From assembly GCF_001083785.1 (NCBI RefSeq), contig NZ_LAVL01000095.1, positions 1 through 32,711 on the forward strand: a stretch of DNA of 32,711 nucleotides, written 5' to 3'. Shown in pieces: positions 23,562 to 30,559 of the stretch. The notes under the pieces were generated by a model, which was not told the DNA's origin, made no database searches, and saw nothing but the letters and a program-made list of their open reading frames with translations. Source of the DNA: Nonomuraea sp. SBT364. GTDB taxonomy: Bacteria > Actinomycetota > Actinomycetes > Streptosporangiales > Streptosporangiaceae. Every line of letters starts with the position of its first letter. Within the stretch, counting starts at the first letter, position 1. The position numbers were made by a program, and so were the translations under genes.

Positions 23562-24614
23562 GTGCGTACATCCAACATGTTCGTCAGGAGCCTCGGCGTC
23601 TTCGTGCCGGACATCGTGAGCATCGAGCAGGCGGTCCGGGAGGGCCTGTATCCGGCCGACGAGGTCGAGCGGTTCCAGCAGATCGGCGCGGCGGTCGCCG
23701 GCGACATGCCCGCGCCGGAGATGGCGCGGCGCGCGGTCCTGGACGCCTACGAGCGCTGGGGCGAATCCTCCCCGCGAGAGCTCGATCTCCTGCTCTACCC
23801 GTCGGTCTGGCATCAGGGCCCGAACGGCTGGCAGCCCCAGCACTACCTGCAGATGCACCTCCTCGGCGGCGGCGTGCCGGCGTACGAGATCCGGAGCGGC
23901 TGCGTCGGGATGATCAGCTCCCTCGAACTGGCGGCGAGCTACCTCCAGGCCGACCCCGGCCGGGAGACGGCGATGGTGGTCTCCGCCGACAACCACGGCA
24001 CCCCGCTGGTGGACCGCTGGCGGATGACGCCCGGCGCGGTGATCGGCGACGCGGCCTGCGCGCTCGTCCTCGGCAAGGAGTACGGCATGGCCGAACTCCT
24101 CGCGGTGAACGCGACGACGATCCCCGAGGCCGACGCGGTCAACGACGGCGGCTACCCGCTGTTCCCCCCGGACGCCACCGTCGGCATCGGGCTGAGCTTC
24201 GGGGACCGGCACGAGGAGTTCCGCCAGCGGCTGCTCAAGGACCGGGGCACCGGGATACACCTGACGATCCAGAAAACCATGATGCAACAGGTGGAACAGA
24301 CCCTGGAGGAAGCCGGGATCGGGTTCTCCGACATCAGCCGGGTGGCGTTCCCGCACGGCCGCCGCGAGGACCTGGACGGGCAGATGTCCTGGCTCGGCAT
24401 CGACGTCGAGCAGACGACGTGGGATTACGGCCGGCGCGTCGGCCACTGCGGTGCGGTCGACCAGTTCATCGCCTTCGAGCACCTGGTCGCCACCGGCGGG
24501 CTCGAACCCGGTGATCACCTGCTCATGGTGGGGTTCGGTTCCGGGACGTCGGTCGCCGCGGCCGCGTTCAGGGTCCTCGCGACCTCTCCCAGGACGAGAG
24601 AGGCACGCGCATGA
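23562..24614 (+). CDS. KASIII-like acyltransferase 1 (ChlB3/CalO4/AviN type)
   Basis: The 350-residue protein is a FabH-like thiolase fold. Active-site Cys114 lies in EIRSGCVGM and His265 in VAFPHGRRED. The FabH Asn region (GNTS) reads GHCGAVD (294-300), with His in the Asn column. This divergence is typical of KASIII-like enzymes that move finished acyl groups instead of decarboxylating malonyl-ACP. GTG 23562 was chosen as start because AGGGGA is close upstream and it makes the N-terminus line up residue for residue with the second KASIII protein; ATG 23577 is an alternative. The stop overlaps the ACP start (ATGA). By analogy with ChlB3 it would move the PKS product from the PKS ACP to the discrete ACP next door. 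Confidence 0.88.
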   Translation: MRTSNMFVRSLGVFVPDIVSIEQAVREGLYPADEVERFQQIGAAVAGDMPAPEMARRAVLDAYERWGESSPRELDLLLYPSVWHQGPNGWQPQHYLQMHLLGGGVPAYEIRSGCVGMISSLELAASYLQADPGRETAMVVSADNHGTPLVDRWRMTPGAVIGDAACALVLGKEYGMAELLAVNATTIPEADAVNDGGYPLFPPDATVGIGLSFGDRHEEFRQRLLKDRGTGIHLTIQKTMMQQVEQTLEEAGIGFSDISRVAFPHGRREDLDGQMSWLGIDVEQTTWDYGRRVGHCGAVDQFIAFEHLVATGGLEPGDHLLMVGFGSGTSVAAAAFRVLATSPRTREARA

Positions 24615-24874
24615 CGATCGCACGGACGGCCGAGCTGGTCGCCTTCATCCAGCGGGACCTGGTCCCGGACGACGCCGACCTGAAGGTCGACGAGACGACC
24701 CAGCTCCTCGTGTCGGGACTGCTCGACTCCCTGCGCACGGCCCGCCTGCTGAACTTCATCCGCAAGGACCTCGGCGTCCCGGTGCCCGCCGCGAAACTCG
24801 ACCCCGAGAACTTCAAGGACGTCACGACCATCGTCGCGATGCTCGAAGAACTCGAATCGGCACGAGCGGTCTAG
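24611..24874 (+). CDS. Discrete acyl carrier protein
   Basis: The 87-residue ACP has the 4'-phosphopantetheine attachment Ser40 in GLLDSLRTARL and the usual four-helix, acidic make-up. ATGA overlap with the preceding KASIII gene indicates coupled translation and near-equal amounts. Placement between two KASIII-like acyltransferases matches ChlB2 of the chlorothricin pathway, where the aromatic acid is parked on a stand-alone ACP while being tailored. It is less likely to be the fatty-acid ACP, which normally sits with fabD, fabH and fabF. Confidence 0.93.
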   Translation: MTIARTAELVAFIQRDLVPDDADLKVDETTQLLVSGLLDSLRTARLLNFIRKDLGVPVPAAKLDPENFKDVTTIVAMLEELESARAV

Positions 24875-24884
24875 GGGCGAGATC

Positions 24885-25925
24885 ATGTACTGGGCGGACA
24901 CGTACATCAGCGGAGTGGGCGCCTTCGTCCCCCGGACGGTCAGCGTCGAGAAGGCCGTCGCCAAGGGCTGGTACCCGGCGGAAGAGGTCGAGCTGCACAA
25001 TCTGGCCGGGGCCGCGGTGGCCGGTGACCTGCCGGCTCCGGAGATGGCCCTGCACGCGGCGCAGAGCGCGCTCAAGCGCAGCGGTCGGGCGCCCGCCGAC
25101 GTCGATCTCCTGCTGTACGCCTCGACGTGGCACCAGGGGCCGGACGGCTGGCCGCCCCACTCCTACCTGCAGCGCCACCTGGTCGGCGGGGACGTCCTGG
25201 CCACCGAGATCCGGCAGGGCTGCAACGGGATGTTCATCGCCCTGGAGCTCGCGGCGAGCTACCTGGACGCCACTCCCGGCCGGCAGGCCGCCCTGCTGGT
25301 CGCCGCCGACAACTACGGCACTCCGCTGATGGACCGGTGGCGGATGGGCCCCGGCTACATCGGCGGCGACGCGGCCAGCGCGCTCGTGCTGACGAAGGCG
25401 ACGGGCTTCGCGCGCCTGATGTCGGTCTGCACGGTGACCGTGGCCGAGGCCGAGGAACTGCACCGGGGCACCGAACCGCTGTTCCCGCCCGGCGTCACCG
25501 TCGGCCGCCGGATGAGCTTCGGGGCCAGGAACGAGCAGTTCCGGCAGCAGGTCATGCCGAAAGGGGAGAGCACGGCGGCCCTGTTCAAGATCCAGCGGGC
25601 GTTGATGGAGGTCGTCGAGCGCGCGCTGGACGAGAGCGGCATCGAGGCCCGCGACCTCACCCGGGTGGCCTTCATGAACTACTCCGAAGAGATCGTCGAA
25701 CAGCGCTGCATGGCCGTGCTCGACCTGCCCATGTCCCGATCGACCTGGGACCACGGCCGCACCATCGGCCACTGCGGGGCCAGCGACCAGGTCCTCGCCC
25801 TCGACCGGCTGCTGGCGACCGGGGAGCTGGGCCCCGGCGACCACCTGCTGATGCTCGGCACCGGCCCCGGGGTCACCGTCTCCAGCGCCGTGATCAAGAT
25901 CGTCGACACGCCTCCATGGTCCTGA
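24885..25925 (+). CDS. KASIII-like acyltransferase 2 lacking the catalytic His
   Basis: The 346-residue protein is a clear paralog of the first KASIII-like protein (shared YPAxEVE, GAAVAGDxPAPEMA, WHQGPxGW, ELAASYLxA, GTPLxDRWRM). Cys113 is kept (EIRQGCNGM), but the position of the FabH His reads VAFMNYSEE, so His is replaced by Asn265. The FabH Asn segment reads GHCGASD (295-301). With Cys but no His it cannot work by the usual FabH mechanism; acyl transfer assisted by His296/Asp301, or a supporting role, is possible. By analogy with ChlB6 it could pass the tailored acyl group from the ACP to a sugar or aglycone hydroxyl. It starts 10 nt after the ACP stop with GGGGCGAG upstream. Its last codons lie in a 24-bp tandem duplication. 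Confidence 0.86.
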   Translation: MYWADTYISGVGAFVPRTVSVEKAVAKGWYPAEEVELHNLAGAAVAGDLPAPEMALHAAQSALKRSGRAPADVDLLLYASTWHQGPDGWPPHSYLQRHLVGGDVLATEIRQGCNGMFIALELAASYLDATPGRQAALLVAADNYGTPLMDRWRMGPGYIGGDAASALVLTKATGFARLMSVCTVTVAEAEELHRGTEPLFPPGVTVGRRMSFGARNEQFRQQVMPKGESTAALFKIQRALMEVVERALDESGIEARDLTRVAFMNYSEEIVEQRCMAVLDLPMSRSTWDHGRTIGHCGASDQVLALDRLLATGELGPGDHLLMLGTGPGVTVSSAVIKIVDTPPWS

Positions 25926-25948
25926 GCCGACACGCCTCCATGGTCCTG
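25904..25948 (+). repeat. 24-bp tandem duplication across the KASIII stop codon
   Basis: The same 21 bases (beginning CGACACGCC, ending GGTCCTG) occur at 25904-25924 and 25928-25948, period 24 bp. The first copy encodes the C-terminal DTPPWS and the TGA; in the second copy the stop position reads TGG. Because 24 is a multiple of three, the copies are in the same frame. Confidence 0.85.
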
Positions 25949-25991
25949 GGACGCGTCACCGAAACGTCGTCATCGAAGGGAAGCGAACGCG

Positions 25992-28900
25992 ATGGCCGAT
26001 AGTCCGAGCGGGGTCCGGGCGGAACCGGTGGCGGTGGTCGGGATCGGATGCCGCTTTCCAGGCGACGCCGGCTCACCGGACGAATTCTGGGACCTGCTGT
26101 GCGCCGGCCGGAACACGACCCGGCCGCTGCCCGCCGAACGCTGGCGCTCCTACGAGAACCGCGGTCCAGAACACGCCGCCGCGCTGCGCGACGCCGTACG
26201 CCACGGCAGCTTCCTGAGCGACATCGAGGGCTTCGACGCGGAGTTCTTCGGCCTGTCGCCCCGGGAGGCCGAGCTGATGGATCCGCAGCAGCGGATCCTG
26301 ATGGAGACCGCGTGGGAGGCCCTGGAACACGCCGGCCTGCCGCCGCACCGGCTGGCCGGCACCGACGCCGGGGTGTTCGTCGGGGTCTGCACGGCCGACT
26401 ACGGCGGCCGCCTGCTGGAGGACCTGCCCCAGATCGAGGCGTGGACCGGGATCGGCGCCGCGACCTGCGCCGTCGCCAACCGCATCTCCTACTCCCTGGA
26501 CCTGCGCGGGCCCAGCATGGCCGTCGACACCGCCTGCTCGGCGTCGCTGGTCGCGCTCCACCTGGCCGCGCAGAGCCTGCGGCTCGGCGAGAGCGACGTC
26601 GCCCTCGCCGGCGGCGTCAACCTGCTGGTCACCCCCGGCCAGACCCTCACGCTCGGCACCGCCGGAGCCCTGGCCCCCGACGGGCGGTCCAAGTCGTTCG
26701 ACGCCACGGCCGACGGCTACGGGCGCGGCGAGGGCTGCGGCGTCGTCGTGCTCAAACGGCTGTCCGACGCGCGCCGCGACGGTGACCGCGTCCTCGCCCT
26801 CGTCATCGGCAGCGCCGTGAACCAGGACGGGCACACCAACGGCATCATGGCGCCGTGCGGCGAGGCCCAGGAACACGTGATGACCAGGGCCTGCCGGCAG
26901 GCGGGCATCTCCCCGGCCACGGTCGACTACATCGAGGCGCACGGGACCGGCACCCGGCTCGGCGACCCGCTGGAGGCGGCGGCGCTGGCCTCGGTGTACG
27001 GCGCGGGACGGCGGGCCGGCGACCCGTGCCTCATCGGCTCCGTCAAGTCCAACATCGGCCACCTGGAAGGCGCCGCCGGAATCGCCGGCATCATCAAGGC
27101 GGTGCTCGCCCTCCACCGCGGTGAGATCCCCCCGAGCGTGCTCACCACCCCGAACCCCGCGATCTCGTGGGAAACCTCCGGCCTCAGCGTGGTGACCGAA
27201 CGCGCGGCCTGGCCCGAGCGCGACCACCCCAGCCGGGCCGGCGTCTCCAGCTTCGGGTACGGCGGCACCGTCGCCCACATCGTGCTCGAACAGGCGCCTC
27301 CGGCTCCGCAGGCACCTCGGGGCGAGGGGACGGGACAGCGCCTCTTCCCGCTGTCCGCCGTGTCGGAGCCGGCCCTCCGTCAGTACGCGGGCACGCTGGC
27401 CGACCGGATCGGGGAATTCGACCTGACCTCGGCCGGGCACACGCTGGCGCTCCGGCGCTCCCACCTGCCCCGTCGAGCCGTCGTGCTCGGAGCCGACAGG
27501 AACGAGCTGACCGCCAACCTGCGCAGGCTCGCCGGCGACCTGCCGTCCGAGGACGTCCTCACCGGCGACGTGCTGCCCGACCCCGGCCCCGGGCCGATCT
27601 GGGTGTTCTCCGGACAGGGATGCCAGTGGCGCGGGATGGGACGGGACCTGCTCGCCACGGCGCCGGAGTTCGCCTCCCTGGTCGACGAGATCGAGCCGAT
27701 CTTCGCCGAGGAGATCGGCTTCTCTCCCCGGCAGGTCCTGGCCGAGGGCGACCTGGACGGGATCGACCGCGTACAGACCATGATCTTCGTCATGCAGCTG
27801 GGCCTCGCCCGGCTCTGGAACGCGTACGGGGTCACCCCCAGGGCCGTCATCGGGCACTCCGTCGGCGAGATCGCGGCCGCGGTGACGGCCGGCGCGATGA
27901 CCGTCTCCGACGGCGCGCGCCTGATCTGCCGCCGGTCCCGGCTGCTGCGCCAGGCCGAGGGCAAGGGGGCCATGGTGATGGTCGGCCTGCCGTTCGAGGA
28001 GGCGGCCGAGCGGCTGGCCGGCCGTACCGACCTGGTCGCCGCGATCTCGTCGTCGCCCGCCTCCACCGTGCTGTCCGGCGACGTCGCCGCCGTCGAGGCG
28101 GTGGTGGACGCGTGGCCGGCCGAGGGCATCGTGGTCCGCCGGGTGGCGTCCGACGTCGCCTTCCACAGCCCGCACATGGACCCGCTGGCCGTCGAACTGG
28201 CCGGGGCCGTCGCCGATCTCTCGTTCGGCGCGCCCCGCATCCCCATGTACACGACCGTGCTGGCCGACCCCCGGTCCACCCCGGTGCTGGACCGCGCGTA
28301 CTGGGCGGCGAACCTCCGGGAACCGGTACGGCTGGCCGCCGCGACCGAGGCCGCCGCGCAGGACGGCTACCGCGCGTTCCTGGAGATCTCCCCGCACCCC
28401 GTGGTCGCGCACTCCGTCTCCGAGACGCTCGCGGAGGCCGGGTTCGAGGACGTGTTCGTCGGCACGACACTGCGCCGGAACCAGCCGGAGCGAACAGCCC
28501 TGCTCACCGCGCTCGGCCTGGCACACTGCCACGGCGTCGACGTCGACTGGAGCCGTCTGCAGCCGTCCGGCGACCTCGCGGCCCTGCCCTCGTACGCGTG
28601 GCAGCGGCGCCGGCACTGGCGTGACACCCCCGGCGACGACGAGAACCGCGGGCACGGCGTGGACTCCCACACGCTGCTCGGCGGCGGGACCCGCCTCGCG
28701 GGCAGCTCTGCACGCGTGTGGCGGACCAGCCTGGAGGACGCGAACCGCCCCTACCCGGGCAGCCACGCGCTTCGCGGGGTCGAGATCGTGCCCGCAGCCG
28801 TGCTGGTCAACACGTTCCTGTGCGCGGGCGCGGACGAGGACGGGGGCCTTCCCGTGCTCACCGGCGTGGAGATGACGCATCCGCTGATGACCGCGGAACG

Positions 28901-29813
28901 CCGGCAGATCCAGGTCGTCCACGAGCCCCCGGCCATCCGGCTCGGTGCGCGTACGCCTGCCGCGCCCGGTGAGCCGGAACCCGCCTGGCTGGTCCACGTC
29001 ACCGCCGCCATGGCGGCTCCCGGCGGTGCGGCGGCTCCGGACCGGGTGCTGGCGGACGCCGACGGCCTCGTCCCGCTCGACACCGGATTCGTCCACCGGC
29101 GGCTGGCCGCGGTCGGCGTCCCCACGACGGGCTTCGACTGGACGATCCGGACACTGCTGGGCGGAGCCGGGGTGCTACGCGCCACGGTCCGCACCGCTGA
29201 GGCGCTGACCTGGGCGCCGGCGCTGGACGCGGTGATGTCGGTGGCTCCCTGCGTGTTCCCCGGCGATCCGGTGCTGCGCATGGTCGTGCACATCGACGAG
29301 GTCGCGCTGACCGGAACCCCGCCCGAGACGGTGATCATCGAGACGGTCGTCGACCCGGCAGGCGACGACACGGTACAGGCGCTCCTGGCCGACGCCGACG
29401 GCCGCGTCGTGGGACACCTGTCCGGACTCCGCTACCCGGTGATCGACACGCCCGCCGCGGCCGACGACGACCTCCGGGAACCCGCGGAGTCGTACGCCGG
29501 CCTGTCGCCGGAGAAGCTGCGCGACCACGTCCAGACCGAGACCCGCGCGGAGATCGCGGCCGTGATGAGACTCGCCCCCGAGGACCTGGCCATCCGGCGC
29601 CCCCTCGTCGAACAGGGCCTGGACTCGGTGATGACCGTCATGGTCAGGCGCCGCCTGGAGAAGCGATTCGGCTGCCGCCTCCCCGCCACCCTGCTGTGGC
29701 AGCAACCCACCATCTCCGCGATCGCGGCCCACGTGGCGGACCTTCTCGCCACGCCCCCGCCCACCCCCGTGGCGGAACCCGTACTCGAGCACGTACCAGC
29801 GATCGGAGGGTGA
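25992..29813 (+). CDS. Iterative type I PKS, KS-AT-DH/TH-ACP (orsellinate-synthase type)
   Basis: The 1273-residue synthase has KS at about 10-435 (Cys182 in DTACSAS, His317 in EAHGTGT, His357 in SNIGH) and AT at about 535-830 (GHSVGE with Ser623; DVAFHSPHM, the AFHS form expected for malonyl-CoA). A DH or thioester-hydrolase-like hot-dog domain lies at about 890-1150, with the HxxxGxxxxP motif at His925 and Asp1079. The ACP is at about 1175-1253 (Ser1212 in GLDSVM). There is no KR between DH and ACP. 6-Methylsalicylate synthases have a KR and are about 1750 residues; orsellinate synthases such as AviM and CalO5 lack it and are close to this length. The product is therefore probably an unreduced aromatic acid such as orsellinic acid, by inference. 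AAGGGAAG precedes the ATG. Confidence 0.92.
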   Translation: MADSPSGVRAEPVAVVGIGCRFPGDAGSPDEFWDLLCAGRNTTRPLPAERWRSYENRGPEHAAALRDAVRHGSFLSDIEGFDAEFFGLSPREAELMDPQQRILMETAWEALEHAGLPPHRLAGTDAGVFVGVCTADYGGRLLEDLPQIEAWTGIGAATCAVANRISYSLDLRGPSMAVDTACSASLVALHLAAQSLRLGESDVALAGGVNLLVTPGQTLTLGTAGALAPDGRSKSFDATADGYGRGEGCGVVVLKRLSDARRDGDRVLALVIGSAVNQDGHTNGIMAPCGEAQEHVMTRACRQAGISPATVDYIEAHGTGTRLGDPLEAAALASVYGAGRRAGDPCLIGSVKSNIGHLEGAAGIAGIIKAVLALHRGEIPPSVLTTPNPAISWETSGLSVVTERAAWPERDHPSRAGVSSFGYGGTVAHIVLEQAPPAPQAPRGEGTGQRLFPLSAVSEPALRQYAGTLADRIGEFDLTSAGHTLALRRSHLPRRAVVLGADRNELTANLRRLAGDLPSEDVLTGDVLPDPGPGPIWVFSGQGCQWRGMGRDLLATAPEFASLVDEIEPIFAEEIGFSPRQVLAEGDLDGIDRVQTMIFVMQLGLARLWNAYGVTPRAVIGHSVGEIAAAVTAGAMTVSDGARLICRRSRLLRQAEGKGAMVMVGLPFEEAAERLAGRTDLVAAISSSPASTVLSGDVAAVEAVVDAWPAEGIVVRRVASDVAFHSPHMDPLAVELAGAVADLSFGAPRIPMYTTVLADPRSTPVLDRAYWAANLREPVRLAAATEAAAQDGYRAFLEISPHPVVAHSVSETLAEAGFEDVFVGTTLRRNQPERTALLTALGLAHCHGVDVDWSRLQPSGDLAALPSYAWQRRRHWRDTPGDDENRGHGVDSHTLLGGGTRLAGSSARVWRTSLEDANRPYPGSHALRGVEIVPAAVLVNTFLCAGADEDGGLPVLTGVEMTHPLMTAERRQIQVVHEPPAIRLGARTPAAPGEPEPAWLVHVTAAMAAPGGAAAPDRVLADADGLVPLDTGFVHRRLAAVGVPTTGFDWTIRTLLGGAGVLRATVRTAEALTWAPALDAVMSVAPCVFPGDPVLRMVVHIDEVALTGTPPETVIIETVVDPAGDDTVQALLADADGRVVGHLSGLRYPVIDTPAAADDDLREPAESYAGLSPEKLRDHVQTETRAEIAAVMRLAPEDLAIRRPLVEQGLDSVMTVMVRRRLEKRFGCRLPATLLWQQPTISAIAAHVADLLATPPPTPVAEPVLEHVPAIGG

Positions 29814-29839
29814 GGCCACCCTCCTTCCCCGACGACTCG

Positions 29840-29851
29840 CCGACCGGTCGG
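29840..29851. promoter_or_regulatory. Palindrome upstream of the methyltransferase promoter
   Basis: CCGACCGGTCGG is a perfect 12-bp inverted repeat located just upstream of where the -35 box of the next promoter would lie. It could be an operator; it is too short for a terminator of the PKS gene. Confidence 0.3.
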
Positions 29852-29881
29852 TGATCGATCTCCCCGCGCCGACCGATCCGC

Positions 29882-29887
29882 TACAGT
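29882..29887 (+). promoter_or_regulatory. -10 box for leaderless methyltransferase gene
   Basis: TACAGT stands 8 nt before the GTG at 29896 with no Shine-Dalgarno present. No clear -35 was found. Confidence 0.35.
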
Positions 29888-29895
29888 CGTCCGCC

Positions 29896-30546
29896 GTGGC
29901 TGAATCCTCCCTCTATCTGACCGCGACGGCGGACGCCTACGACGCCGTCGCCGACCTCTACGCCGACCTCACCCGCGACTCGCTCGACCGCCTGCCACTG
30001 GACCGCGCGATGGTCGCCGCGTTCGCCGAACTCGTCCGGGCCGCCGGCCCCAGGCCCGTCGTCGAGGCCGGCTGCGGTCCCGGGTACATGACGGCGCACC
30101 TGCGCGACCTCGGGCTGGACGCCTTCGGCGTCGACCTGTCTCCCGCGCTGCTCGACATCGCCCGCAAGGACTACCCCGGCCTGCGTTTCGAGCTCGGTTC
30201 GATGGGCGCCATGGACGTGGCCGACGGCGAACTGGGCGGCCTGATCTCCTGGTACTCCATCATCCACATCCCGCCACCGGAACTGCCGCCGTACCTCGCC
30301 GAGTTCCGCCGCGTGCTGGCCCCGGGGGGCTACCTCCTGCTCGGCTTCTTCGAATCCGAGGGCGGTCCGGTGCGGGAGTTCGACCACAAGGTCACGCCGG
30401 CCTACCGGTGGCCGATCGACGATCTCGCCGACCTGGCCCGCAAGGAAGAGTTCGTCGAGGTGGCGCGCATGTTGCGCGAGCCTCTGGAGGACGAACGATT
30501 CCGCCGCGGCCACCTGCTGATGCGCCGCGTCCCCATCTTGGGATGA
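29896..30546 (+). CDS. Class I SAM-dependent methyltransferase
   Basis: The 216-residue protein has the Rossmann-type SAM site: motif I VVEAGCGPGYMTAHL (about 55-69), acidic end of strand 2 GVDLSPALLDIAR, then LGSMGAMDVADGELGGLISWYSIIHIP and the post-motif LAPGGYLLLGFF. It resembles UbiE-like small-molecule methyltransferases. Next to an aromatic PKS it could O- or C-methylate the ACP-bound acid, as ChlB5 does, or a sugar; this is inference. Start: GTG 29896 with a -10 box 8 nt upstream; GTG 29851 in frame would add 15 residues with no conserved look. It ends 13 nt from the convergent regulator gene. Confidence 0.87.
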   Translation: MAESSLYLTATADAYDAVADLYADLTRDSLDRLPLDRAMVAAFAELVRAAGPRPVVEAGCGPGYMTAHLRDLGLDAFGVDLSPALLDIARKDYPGLRFELGSMGAMDVADGELGGLISWYSIIHIPPPELPPYLAEFRRVLAPGGYLLLGFFESEGGPVREFDHKVTPAYRWPIDDLADLARKEEFVEVARMLREPLEDERFRRGHLLMRRVPILG

Positions 30547-30559
30547 ACGCGCGGCCGCC

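Noticed and set aside
26073..29096. Minus-strand 1007-codon frame opposite the PKS gene
   Set aside because: Antisense shadow of a well-supported PKS with all active-site residues on the plus strand.
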